Positions 9,548-21,094 of a stretch of DNA of 64,000 nucleotides are shown here, piece by piece (position 1 is the stretch's first letter; each line of letters opens with the position of its first letter). Position numbers and translations under genes: made by a program. The notes beneath the pieces are model-generated. The model had not been told where the DNA came from and searched no databases. It was given only the letters and a program-made list of their open reading frames with translations. This DNA comes from Zopfochytrium polystomum. Lineage: Eukaryota; Chytridiomycota; Chytridiomycetes; Chytridiales; Chytridiaceae. The stretch spans positions 62,001 through 126,000 of the forward strand of contig JAIVFJ010000040.1 of NCBI GenBank assembly GCA_025765615.1. The letters are read 5' to 3'.

Positions 9548-12500
9548 ATGACGATGACCACGACAACGACGGGCCACGACGAGGGTCCCATCGTAGACAG
9601 CATCGTGGACAGCGCCCACGCCTCGAGCCCGCCCTCCCCGCCCTTTCCCCCCATCGCGGCAGTTGTCGCCGCAGGCGCATCGTCAACAGTGGCAGGGTGC
9701 ACTGCGGAGGCGGAGTTGTCAACCCCAACCTCAGCAGCAGGTCGGGCAGGTCTGGCCGCGGAGGCCGCGCCCGGTCACCTGGAGCCCGCTTTGATGGAGT
9801 CAGCGCTCTCTGTCGATCTCGTCGCCGATCTTTTCCCTCGAGAGACCAACGTGGAGACGACCGCCCGCGATGCCGAGGTATACCGTAAATCCAATCGTCC
9901 CACCAACGAAGTTTCTAAACCCGATTTCAGTTGCACCCTGCTTCCCGTTCCAAAATCGTCCATTGTATCAGGCAGCTCCTACGTAATTATCGGCTCCCAA
10001 TTTCCTTTATAAGTGATCCGTCGTTGAAAGGCTTCGCCGACGAGCTGAGCACGGGCGTGCCGCTTCCCTCGGAGGAAGAAGTGTTGGCGGCGAGCGGCTC
10101 CTCGTCACCGAGCCCGCCGCCGTCGCTGGAGCACACCCCTCGAAAGCGCAAAGCACCCACCGAACGCGACCTCGACTGGCCGGCCTTCGGGGAGAGCTAT
10201 GTTGCGTCCGACGAGACGGACCTGTCGTCCCAAAGAAAGCGGAGTCGGTCTGACCATGTCGAAACGACAACGGATTGTGGCGGTCTGGTCGTTGAGTTGC
10301 TCGTCGAACCAGAGCCCGAGCCAAACACTGGCAACCCTTCACCTCAAACGCCCGTCAAACCTACCAGAGCCGAGCGCACCAAGAAGGTATTACGCAATCT
10401 AACTGAGCTTGGCCCCGTCGTTCTCCCCTTACCCGCCGACGACGAGGACCTTGAAGTCGTGCGCCAATCGGTGGTTTGCCAATCACAGATGTGGAGAGAC
10501 TACCCGCAGTGCCGTTCCTGCGTGATGCGCAAGACCGGCGATATTTGCCGCTTTCTTGGCGTACGCGTTTTCACCCGGCGGAAGGGTCAATCTGAGTACA
10601 CGTACGGCCCCCATTTTCTGCCGAATCGTGAGGTTTCTCTGGACAAGTTCGCTTTGATTGCCGCTCCAGACCCAGCGTCGTCGTTTGCAGTGCCTGCAAG
10701 CGAGCAGGACGACGCGGAGAACGAACGACAAGTCCGCATTGGGGTCGACGGACGCCCGCACGTTATCTCGACGCTGTTGAACGAAATCTACGTCCAAGAA
10801 AAAACTGCTGCAGTCTGCATCGAGATCCTCGACCGTGAAATAGCTCACGCATCCCGACAGCCCGTCTACTTCTGGCTGCCGCGGACATTGTGGTCTAAAG
10901 TGAAGTCATCCAGCTCCGCCCGACAGCTGTGCGATGAGTGCATGACCTCCATATTCTGCGGCTACTGGTTCTGCGGGGTGTGCGGCAAGGAGATTTGCAT
11001 GGACTGCTTCGAGACGGCGCTCGCGAGAAGCGACGGTGGCGACCCGAACGACGCCTGGCGTTGTGCAATCGGTAAATGTCCTTTAATGAAAGATCACCGG
11101 CCGGAGCCGTTCATTCCGGTTATCAAGATTCCGATGGCACAGCTGCAGCTGGTTCGTGAGCGCGCGGTCAAGAGGCTTATAGGACCGCCTCGTCCAAACA
11201 TTTTCGTAGACGACATTCCAGATTACGACTTTTTGTCCGACACGAACAGCATCGTTCGTATTCCACCAACCACTCCGCCTGATGAGGCCGAGCGCACATT
11301 TGCGTGCCATTGGAGCCAAGGTCGCCCAGTTCTTTGCAGCATTGATCCCAGCCTCATTCAGGCCGACTGGAGCTCGAAGTTCTTCACAGAAAAGTTTGGT
11401 GAGGAGGTACCGAAAATTGTTGACTGCGAAACGAAGGCGGAGTGCCGGATTACGGTTTCTAAGTTTTTCGCTGGGTTTGACAATACGGCTCTCCGTCCCA
11501 AATTCTTCAGGAAGCGGCCTGTTTTGAAGCTACCGGTGCGCGCGGAGAAATTCTTTTCTCGATTTTTCCTGACATCAAACTAATTACTTGGTGCACATCT
11601 GCAGGACTGGCCCACAACGATGGACTTTGCGGACAAACTGCCTGAGCATTTCAAAGATTACTCACGCTGCCTCCCGTTCCCTCGTTACACAAGCCGCACC
11701 GGCGACCGCAACCTCGCCGCACGACTGCCTGATATCAATCTACCTCCCGATCTCGGTCCAAAGATGTACATTGCGTACGGCTCAACGGACGCCATCGGTA
11801 CGACGCCCCTCCACATGGACATGGCGGATGCTGTCAACCTTATGCTGCACGCTCGTGTTCCGGACACAGTGGCCAGAGCTCAGGAAGCAACCCCATCCGC
11901 ATCCCCCAACGTGGGAATACAGGACGAGAATGCCGAGGGAGGGATCATGGTTGACTTAAGAGGCGAAGGAGAGTCGGATTCCCCGCCGCCAACTTCGTCA
12001 AACCCGCTCGCGCAGCCGCCGCCGCCACCGCCCCAGGCCCCGTCGCTGCACGACTTGGGCGAGTGCATGGCGGACGCGCCGCCCGGCGTCGCGGCGGTAT
12101 GGGACATTTTTCCGGCGTGGGCATCGAACAAGATACGTGAGTTTCTGCGGCGGGTGACGGAAGAACGTGCGGCAGAGCTGGCGGCGGCGAAGAAAAAGCC
12201 CGAGCCGAAGATTTGCGACCCGGTGCATGACCAGTACTTTTACCTCAACGCTGCAATGCGGAGGCGGCTGTGGACGGAGTACGGGGTGCGCGGATGGCGC
12301 ATCATGCAAAAGGTCGGTGACGCGGTCTTTGTACCAGCGGGGTGCGCGCACCAGGTCCGGAACTATCTGAGCTGCGTTAAGGTGAGGACCGCATGAACAG
12401 CGTCCATTTCATCGCGATCACTAACAAATCAGTTTCCTTTCAGATTGCGGCAGATTTTGTAAGCCCAGAGAATCTGCGCGAGTGCGCGACACTGACGAGC

Positions 12501-15480
12501 GAGTTCCGCACGCTTGCTCGGTCACATCGGCGGCGGGAGGACCTGCTCCAGCTGAAATCGATCATGTGGTCCGCGTGGACGTCCGCTCTGGAGGACCCGG
12601 AGAAAGCCGCTGCAGCTGCTGCAGCTGCTGAAGCCGCTGCTAAAGCTGCTGCCGCCGCCGATGCTGCCGCCGATGCTGCCGCCGCTTCAGCCGCCCCAGC
12701 CAGCCCTGTCGACACCCTAATGGCGGAGGCGAATGTGGAGCCGGCTGGGCAAAGTAAGCGAAAGCGTCCTCCCCCAGGATCGATGGCGGACCCCCTCTGG
12801 ACACCTCAAACGCCAAAGAAAGCCACCAAGGCGCGCGGTACTTCGACAGCCCAAAAAGATAGGAAAGTCTCCGCTCCACCCCTTCAAGCGCCACCGCCAA
12901 TGCCATTCGCCGTCCCACTCTTGACCACGTCGCTGTCGACCCCGCTGCCACCAACCTCTCTTCCGCCATTTGAAGCGGATGAGTTGCCATTCGAAGCGGA
13001 TAAGGCCGCCCTGCGACAACCGCCCAATAAGCGCGGCAGTGGGCGCGGCAGAGGGCGCGGCAGGGGGCGCCACCCTTCAACAGGACTCACAAGAGGGAGG
13101 AAGTCCTCCGTTGCGGTTGCTACCCCCGCCGCCGTACCTCCGACATGGTTACCGCAGACCCCGCTACCACCAACCGCCCTTCCGGCATCCACGCACGTGC
13201 CCACCGTTGAAGAAGGGAAGACCTTAACCAGGGCGTTAGGATCGGAATCGCCTGTGCCGACGCTGAAGAGGCTGCTTTCCGAAGAATCCCCGGCGGAGAC
13301 TGCCAGCGAGGGTCCTGCTGTTGGAAGGGCGGTAAGGACGCTGAACGGAACTGCTAAAACGAAAAAAGGCGTTGGACCAAATTGCACGAAAGAGCCCAAT
13401 ACTCTGGATGTACCTCCAGCGACTTTTGGCAGTGAAGAAGGGGGATTGGCAATCGCAACTCAAGTGGAGGCAGACGCATCGGATTACTTGCCTCAAGCCC
13501 AAAGATGCTATGCTATGGAAGGCGTCGTCAAGTGTCGCAGCTGCGTGGGGAAGGCTCCGCACGACCCATGCCGATTCACGAACATCCGCCTTCACCCTGT
13601 CGGTGACGGTCAAACTCCAAAGTTTGCAGCCTCGCGACACATTACCCCTAATTCTGACGACTTTTCGATTAATTCGGTTAAGGTGCCAGACCCGTCGACA
13701 GCGATTAATCCGTCTTTGTTTATACAAAACCTGCAAGCAGATGCGAAAGCGGACGATCTGACTCGAAGTTACATCGGGCCTCTCATGCAGCAGCGCCTGG
13801 TCCGAGAGTTGGATCATGCCTCTCTTCCTTCAGCCTGCTGCTGGCCCATATCGTTTTCAAACATCACAAGCCGAAAATGCGAAGAGTGCAAAATCCCGAT
13901 TCTGTGCGGCCTGTGGATGTGCACGCTGTGCGCGCGCGTGCAATGCCTTGACTGTCACACGAACCTCTGGGCAGTACCCGCAGCGTCGTCGCGATCGACG
14001 CACAAAAAGCTGAAAAGCAACTTCGCAACGTGTTTTTTTGGAAGCTTTAAGAACGATAGGCGGATGCACACGAAAAACGACTTCCTACCGGTGCATCGGT
14101 ACCCCATTGATGCCATCCGTGCCAAACTACAGGAACTGGAGAAGTTTGTGACCGCGAGCACGTGGACAGAGCCGCCGGCGCCGGTTGGGGGCAAGAACGA
14201 ACCGCTGCAGCCAGCTTGGGTGGAACGCCGGGGCAGTGGGGTGCCGTCTTTGGATGGGGCGGCGCTGCAAACTGCGGGTGCGCTCGCGCGAGGTGTTCCC
14301 GTGTTGAGCGAAGTGACCAGTGGAGATCGTATTCTCGAGAAGTGGAGTGGGTCTGCTTTGTTGGAGGCACTTAAGGACCGGACGGGGCAGGTGCTGGACT
14401 GCCGGACTGGTGGCATCTCGGAGTTCTCCCTTCACAACTTCTTGCTGCCTTTTGGTGCGAATATCGTGCGGTGCAAAACCGCTGACGACAGTCCGGTTAT
14501 ACTCAGAGTCGACGTAAGTGGTGTTTTGTTTTTCTTTTTGTTTTTTCTTCTTTTTTTTTGTTGCGTAGATTACATATCGATTTAAACTAATCACTCGCCC
14601 AGCTGCCTCTGATGAAGTCTGGCACAAGGTTGATCGAGGAAGTGAACCTGCCCAGACACGATGAAGAATTCCGGCGACTGGTCCAATTCACGGACAATTC
14701 CTCGGTGTTGGGCATCCCAAGCCTCGACGGGCACCTTCCCTCCGTCTGCCAACCAAATAAAGAGCCTCGCATGCTCCTCGCCTACGAGTCGACGCCCGAC
14801 GTGGGGACTATCCCACTCGAGATCGACCCGTCGGATGCCGTCCACCTTCTCGCTGCTGCCAAGATCCCGATAGAGGAGACCGTGCGTGGAGGAGAGGAGC
14901 AAACCCTTGCCCAGGTTGTCGGTAACAACAGCGGCGGTCGTGCCCGAAAACAGCCGGCGGTGGGAGTGACGTTTCACGTGTTTCCACAGTCAGCCGTGGG
15001 AAAGCTGCGGGCGTTCCTTGAGAAAATTACCAGCGAGCGGAAGGGCGTGCCGACGTATCTGAACCAGGAGATGATCCGGCGGCTGGAAGACGAGGAAGGC
15101 GTTTTCTGTTGGGTTGTGAAGCTGGAGGTCGGGCAGACGCTGACGATTCCGGCTGGATCACCGTACCAGATGTGCGCAAACGCCGACGTGACAATGGTGA
15201 GGAGAACCAACTTTTTTTCGCGACTTCGTGTGTACTCCTCCACTTAACTCCTTTGCTCGCTCCCCCCAAATCAACAACAACCAAAACCAAAACAAAAAAA
15301 AAAAAAAAAAAGGTAAGCGCAAACTTTGTTAGCCCACAGACGCTTCGCTTCCGGCCCGAGTCTGCCCTGGACTGCAGACTCGTGCCAGAACCAACCATCG
15401 CCGAGTACGCCCCACGCGCCGACGCCCATGTAGGCCCAACATCTGTAGCCGAGAGGTGGTGGTGCAATAAAGTCGGCTGA
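9548..15480 (+). CDS. double KDM3-type JmjC protein (tandem zinc finger-JmjC modules, second one degenerate)
   Basis: Six exons (9548-9877, 9931-11535, 11605-12381, 12444-14513, 14603-15196, 15313-15480), all GT-AG with phase 0, give about 1847 residues. ATG 9548 is only the first in-frame ATG; an earlier exon is possible. Module 1 has a CRSC...CRF element (10513-10560), the KDM3 zinc finger CDECMTSIFCGYWFCGVCGK (from about 10930) and a JmjC domain with iron ligands His 11812-11814, Asp 11818-11820 and His 12349-12351, ending in the KDM3-like tail ADFVSPENL. An Ala-rich and basic linker in exon 4 leads, without a stop, into module 2: CRSC...CRF (13533-13575), zinc finger CEECKIPILCGLWMCTLCAR (from about 13877) and a second JmjC fold. 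There the first His is Glu (14819-14821) and the distal His is Tyr (15164-15166), so it should not bind iron. KDM3 enzymes remove methyl groups from H3K9 with Fe(II) and 2-oxoglutarate. Module 1 is probably active; module 2 is probably structural or regulatory. Confidence 0.8.
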
Positions 15481-16142
15481 AAGCAAAAAAAAAAAGTGGT
15501 GCCCTTTTTTTTTTTTTTTTTTGTTCCGAGGCCTGCGCACCAGGATGAGGATTTAGGCCAAGGGGGGTGCTGTTCTTGAATAATTTGTCTCTGATTCATC
15601 CACTTTGTCTGTCTACAGTGCGGGACATGAAAAATATACAAATTGAATCCTGTGAGACTATACTCACTCCTTTGACCTGGGATCTGGGCCCTAGAGTGAG
15701 GGAAAGCAAGTAATAGGCTAAAACTAACTTTATTGGGCTGTTGTCTAGGGGGTGTTTCAACCCTACTACTTGCCTAGTCCACGAAGTATCCCTACTGATC
15801 TGTCTAACAGGGGTCTCAAACACAAAGAATATTCTGAGGGATTGGTGCCAGAGCACTGATTACTTGTGTGGCCTCAGGTCGGTGCAAGGGGAAACGGAAG
15901 GGCACTCCTGAGGGCGCAACACAACCGCAGAATAAAGAGAGACAAGTGGGAAACAGGGGTTTTTATCTCAGAAACCTAGTCTCAAATACAACAGGAGCGG
16001 TTAATAGTGATGAGACGGACAGGGTGCCACCTAGCACCCCTCGTAGTCGCCAGCAACGGGGGGGAGAGAGAGAAGGGAGTCAGAAGGTCGCCAGCAGGGA
16101 ACTCACACGCGGAAACACCTGCAATTGTACACGCACCCTGCC

Positions 16143-16495
16143 TGTCAGGAACAGGGCAGGACAGGACAAGGCAGACAAGGAACTGAGAGGAGTGATGATT
16201 GTATTGGAAACAATAATTCACTTGAGGGATGGGACAGGTCCCCCATCCCCCTTTTATACCTTTGGAGAGTCTTCCTTGTCAAGACTCAAAGAAAGTTCCA
16301 GAAAGAGCAATTAGTAATACAATGATACCAATGATACCAATGACAACAAGACAAGTCAGGAAAGCAAAGAAGGTTCCAGAAGGTTCCACAAGGTTCCATG
16401 AAGGAATGTTCTAGAAGGTTCCAGAAGGTTCCAGAAGGTTCCATGAAGGAATGTTCTAGAAGGTTCCAGAGGTTTCCAGAGGGTGATTCATAACA
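16143..16495 (-). repeat. 3' LTR of copy A (353 bp)
   Basis: On the + strand it runs TGTCAGGAAC...TTCATAACA. It carries a TATAAAA box (16252-16258, minus strand) and the heat-shock-element array at 16369-16478. It differs from the 5' LTR by one C in the run below the TATA box, two substitutions just upstream of the TATA box and one near the U3 start. Confidence 0.9.
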
Positions 16496-19400
16496 TCATC
16501 TCCCCCTTTTAGGCCTCTTCTGCAACTTGGTGGGGTACCTGGTCTTGAACTCAAGCAGAAGGTCTTGGCAGTGAGTGAGGTTTGACTCAGGCTCCCAGGT
16601 GTTGTCAGCATCTGAGTAACCTTTCCACTTAACAAGGAACTTGAGTGTTCTTCCAAACCACTTGGCATCCAAGATTTGTTCAACCTCAAATTCCTCTTCA
16701 CCTTCTACCTCAACTGGAGGAGGAGGAGGAACAACTCTGCCTGGAATGGAATTGGCCACAAACTTCTCTAAAAGGCTGACATGGAAAACTGGGTGGATCT
16801 TCATGGATGCAGGGAGATCCAGCTTGAAGGTGACTGGATTGATTTGCTCCAAGATCTTGAAAGGACCCAACTTGAGGTTGTCTAGCTTGGGACTTGGTCT
16901 TTTGGTCTGCAAGTTCTTCCTCAGAAGCCAAACTTGCTGACCCACAGCAAAGTCATGGTCCATTCTGTGAGTGTTGGCAAATCTTGAGGCATCTTCTTGG
17001 GCTTGCTTCAGAGTGGAGTCCAGGAAGGAGTTGATGATCTTGAGCTTATGTAAGTGTGAAGCTGCAGCAGGAGCTTGGACATTGGATAGGGTCTCTTGTC
17101 CCAGAAGATCTCCTCTTGGATTGAAGCCATAGGTTGCAAAGAAAGGAGATAGCTGGGTGCTTGAGTGGAGAGAATTGTTGAGAGCAAATTCTGCCAGTGG
17201 AAGGAGGGTGGGCCAATCATCCTGTTGATAGCTGACATAGCACCTCAAATACTGCTCCAGAGTCTGGTTTGTTCTTTCTGTTTGTCCATCAGTCTGAGGG
17301 TGATAAGCAGTTGACAGTTGAGACTTGATTCCAAGGGCTGCTGTGAGTGCTTTCCAAAATTGAGATCTGAGCTGTGGTCCTCTGTCACTGACGATTGACT
17401 GAGGCAGCCCATGGAGCCTGAATATGTGCTGCAAAAACAGGTCTGCTGTTCCTTGTGCATCTATATTCTCAGTGCAGGGGATGAAATGGGCCAACTTTGT
17501 CCTTCTGCAGATGACAACAAGGATAGAGTCAAATCCATGGGATGGGGGCAGTTTCACAATGAAGTCCATGGATATTGATGACCAAGGGCTGATGGCAATT
17601 GGGAGGGGCTCCAGAAGTCCATAGGGCTTGTGTCTGCTGGATTTGTTTCTTTGACAGGTTTCACAGCTGCTGACATAGTTCTTGATGTACTTCCTCATGC
17701 CTGGCCAGTAGAAGTCTCTGGAAACAAGCTCATATGTCTTGTGCTCTCCTGGGTGTCCAGCTGTTGCTGCATCATGCCTTGTCTTGAGTATCTCAAGTTT
17801 TTCCTCTTCTTGGCTGATTTGAATCTTGTGAGGCTTGGGGTCCTTGGAAATAGCATGGGCCCACACACTGTCAGGAAGCAATGAAAGGTGTGTCTTGGAT
17901 GGTGGGGTGAAACCATCTCCCCCTTCAGGTGCAAGGTCTGTTCTTCTTGACAGGGCATCAGCCACAGTGTTAAGGTGGCCAGGAGAATAGCACAGCTTAA
18001 AGTCATACTCAGAGAGCAGTTCAGCCCACCTGGCATGCCTCTGCTTGAGCAACCTCCTTGCCCTGAAGAAGGTGAGGTTCTTGTGATCAGAATAGACAGA
18101 CATGCCTTTAGAACCAGCCAAGTAGTGTCTCCAGAATTTGAATGCTTCCACAATTGCAAGCAACTCCTTGTCATGGACTGTGTAGTTACACTCAGCACTG
18201 TTCAGCTTCCTGGAGTAATATGCCACTGGATGCAGAGGAGCAGAGGGTTCCTGAGAGCTTGGCTGGGACAGAACAGCGCCAAGGGCATAGTCTGAGGCAT
18301 CAGTTTCCAAGGTGAAGGGAAGCAAGGGATCCACATGCTTAAGGAGTGGTGCACTTGTGGTTGCTTTCTTAAGAGCTAGCCAGGCTTGCTCTGCTGCTGG
18401 GGTCCATTCAAACTTGGTGGTCTTCTTGGTGAGATCAGTGAGAGGCTTGGCTATGGCAGAATAGTTGGCAATGAAGGTTCTGTAGAAGTTGCAAAATCCA
18501 AGGAAGCTTTGAACATCCTTGATGGAATTTGGAGCCTTCCATTCAAGAATAGTTTGGATCTTGTCTGGTGCCATGGAGATCCCTTTGTCAGACACAATGA
18601 ACCCCAAAAACTCAATGGAGGTCTTGTGGAATTCACACTTCTCCAGCTTTGCATAGAGGTGATGCTGTCTGAGTCTCTCCAAGACAGTCTTGACATGTCC
18701 CATATGGCTTGCAGTGTCAGATGAAAATACCAGGATATCATCCAGGTAGACAATGACAAAAAGGTCCAGAATATCCCTGAAGATGTCATTCATCATGCCT
18801 TGGAAAATAGCTGGAGCATTGGTAAGTCCAAAGGGCATAACCAAGTACTCAAAGTGACCGTATTTGCATCTGAAGGCAGTCTTCCATTGATCCTGGGGCT
18901 TAATTCTGACCAAATTGTAGGCACCTCTGAGGTCAATCTTGGAAAATATCCTTGCATGGCTCAGTTTGTCCAGTAATTCAGAGATGAGAGGCAGTGGATA
19001 GCGGTTCTTGACTGTCATCTCATTGAGATCTCTGTAGTCCACACAGGGTCTCAGTCCCCCATCCTTCTTCTTGACAAAAAAGATGGGAGCTCCAGCTGGT
19101 GACTTGGAAGGTTGGATGAATCCCTTGTTCAGCATTTCTTCAATGTATTCTTGGAGGGCCTTGGCTTCTGGTGGAGAGAGGTGGTACAGTGGCTTGAAAG
19201 GTGGGCTGCAAGTTTCATCCTTGAGTGGGATTTCACAGTCATAAGGCCTCTGAGCTGGTAGCAGGTCTGCCTTGGTCTTGGAAAACACATCAGCATAAGG
19301 GAGATATTCTTTTGGTAGCTTGGATGCCAGCAAAAGGTCTGATGGGTCCAGGTTGTCGTGCTCCTCAGCAGTGGGGCTTGAATTCTTGACTGGGAACTGT

Positions 19401-20214
19401 GATTCTTGAATCTTTGACTGAGAGTTCTGTTCTTGGCAAAGACTGTGAGCTGTGGAACTTGAATCTTGAATGTGGACTGTGAACTGTGGTACTTGAATCT
19501 TTGACTGTGGGTTCTGTGAACAAGAGTCATGGCCATGACTGTGAGCTCTATGAGCTCTACTTGAATCTTGACTGTGAACTGTGAACTGTGGAACTGGAGT
19601 CTTGGCTGGCTGTGAATCTTGAATCAAGGGCTTGAGAGCATGAGACTTGGGGGCTTGACTTGAGTTTTGGGTGACTGTTCCAATTGGTGGAGGTTGGACT
19701 TGACCAGTGACCCAATCAATGGCAGGGTTCTGGGCTTGCAGCCATGGTAATCCCAGGATGACAGAGAATGTGGGTGAGCCAAGATCCAATACTTCCAGAT
19801 TGACCATGGATGGTGGAAAGTCTTGGATGTGGAGGTTTAGCTTGGTTTCATGGCTGATTTCCTTGAACAGAGCATGATTGGCAAAGTGGACCTTGAGGGG
19901 TGTGGATTTCTTGATCGTAGGAATGGCACAAGACTTGGCAAGGGTGGCATCAATGATGTTGCAGGATGATCCAGAGTCTATAAGGGCCTTGGTTGTGATG
20001 GTTGACTTGGGTGAGAGTTGAATCTTGACATCCATGGTGAGTTGGTGGGGCTTGGAATCTGAGGTGTTTGTGGTGCTGGTGGTGGTGATGAAACAGGGGC
20101 AGCTTGGAGGAGGGTCCAGGGAATTGCCCCTCAGTGAGCCTGGACCTGGGAGTTTGGGTGCTTCTTCCTTGGGCAGTCCTTGACAGCATGCTCCTTGGAG
20201 CCACAGTAAAAACA
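16496..20214 (-). CDS. pol: Pol polyprotein of copy A: protease, RT, RNase H, integrase, chromodomain
   Basis: Open in the -1 frame relative to gag and probably expressed by frameshifting at CCCAAAC (20158-20152), so the usable pol has about 1220 residues. Visible in order: aspartic protease LIDSGSSCNIIDA; reverse transcriptase with LNEMTVKNRYPLPLI, the palm motif YLDD (18748-18737) and LVMPFGLTNAP; RNase H with LETDASDYALGAVLSQ and ADALSRR; integrase with an HHCC zinc domain (CETCQRNKSSRH), catalytic SMDFIVKLP, DRGPQ and QTDGQTERTNQ (D-D-E); and a C-terminal chromodomain (FEVEQILDAKW...LVKWKGYSDADNTWEP). Such chromodomains direct chromovirus integration to modified histones. It ends one base before the 3' LTR. 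Confidence 0.9.
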
Positions 20215-21054
20215 CAGTCCCTGCTGGGCCCTCCTTGTTTTCTCCTCTTGGCTCAGAGGACCCTTAGGAAGTGTCTCAACTGCATCCACTTGCATGGGTT
20301 CAGGAACTGTGAGAGCTTGAGGAACTGGGGTAGGTCTTGATGTAGTTCCTACTTGTCTTTGCTTCAGCCTCTTGGAGTAGAGTCTGTTGTCAATCTTGAT
20401 GGCAAGGAGAATGTACTCTTCCAAGGTCTCAGGGATGTGCAGAGACTGGGAGAGCATGTCTTGGATAGACTCATGGAGACCATCATGGTACAGCTCCATC
20501 AGAGCTGCATCATTGTATCCAGAGTCTCTGGCTAGTTGCTTGAATTGGTTGGTGTAGGCCACACAAGATTGCTTTCCTTGCTTGATATGCTTGAGCTTGG
20601 ATCTTGCTGTCCAAGATGCGTAGGGGTCACCAAAGGTAGCTTCCAGCCCCTCCCAGAGCTCTTGCAGGGTGGTGGGTGTGCTTGGGAGAGAGCTGTACCA
20701 TGATTGAGCTTGACCAGACAGGAGGGTGCTTGTGAAAAGAACCTTGACTTGCTCACTGGGAAATCTTGAAGGTTGGAGAAGGATGACATTCTCCACAGTG
20801 GCCATGAAGTTACTAAGGTCTTTGGCCAGCCCAGTGAACTTGTCAGGGCTGGGAACCTTGGGCTCTCTTGCTTGGTTGGCTTGAGGCAGGGAGAGAGCTT
20901 GATGTTCTTGTTGGTGAAGTTGTTGTTGAAGCAGGTACTGCTGGTGAAGGACTTGTTCTTGAAGTTGGTGTGTCTGTCTTGAGAGGGCTTGTAATTGGTC
21001 CATCAAGGCTTGGAAGGCAGTTGCATCAGGGAAGGTGTTGTTTGGGTCAGACAT
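20131..21054 (-). CDS. gag: Gag of copy A
   Basis: 307 residues from ATG 21054. A Gln-rich coiled N terminus is followed by a capsid-like retrotransposon Gag region (NFMATVENVILL, LLSGQAQSWY, LEATFGDPYA) and a C-terminal CCHC zinc knuckle, CFYCGSKEHAVKDC, which binds the element RNA. The last codons overlap pol in the -1 frame. The start lies 40 nt after the 5' LTR, leaving only the primer site as leader. Confidence 0.9.
   Translation of the reverse strand: MSDPNNTFPDATAFQALMDQLQALSRQTHQLQEQVLHQQYLLQQQLHQQEHQALSLPQANQAREPKVPSPDKFTGLAKDLSNFMATVENVILLQPSRFPSEQVKVLFTSTLLSGQAQSWYSSLPSTPTTLQELWEGLEATFGDPYASWTARSKLKHIKQGKQSCVAYTNQFKQLARDSGYNDAALMELYHDGLHESIQDMLSQSLHIPETLEEYILLAIKIDNRLYSKRLKQRQVGTTSRPTPVPQALTVPEPMQVDAVETLPKGPLSQEEKTRRAQQGLCFYCGSKEHAVKDCPRKKHPNSQVQAH
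20152..20158 (-). promoter_or_regulatory. -1 ribosomal frameshift heptamer CCCAAAC
   Basis: In the gag frame it reads C-CCA-AAC (His-Pro-Asn codons), the X-XXY-YYZ form that lets both tRNAs slip back by one. The -1 frame then continues as pol. It lies about 20 nt before the gag stop, inside the gag/pol overlap. Confidence 0.7.
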
Positions 21055-21081
21055 GATGGCAGAGAGTAGTGGGAGAGGGTG

Positions 21082-21092
21082 AAGTGAATTAT
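21082..21092 (-). promoter_or_regulatory. self-primer binding site of copy A
   Basis: Two bases inside the 5' LTR the sense strand reads ATAATTCACTT. No tRNA-type TGG primer site is present. The 11 bases are exactly complementary to AAGTGAATTAT in the LTR (21175-21165), which starts 36 bp downstream of the first T of the TATA box (21211). This matches the Tf1 arrangement, in which the first 11 nt of the transcript fold back to prime reverse transcription. Confidence 0.75.
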
Positions 21093-21094
21093 GA

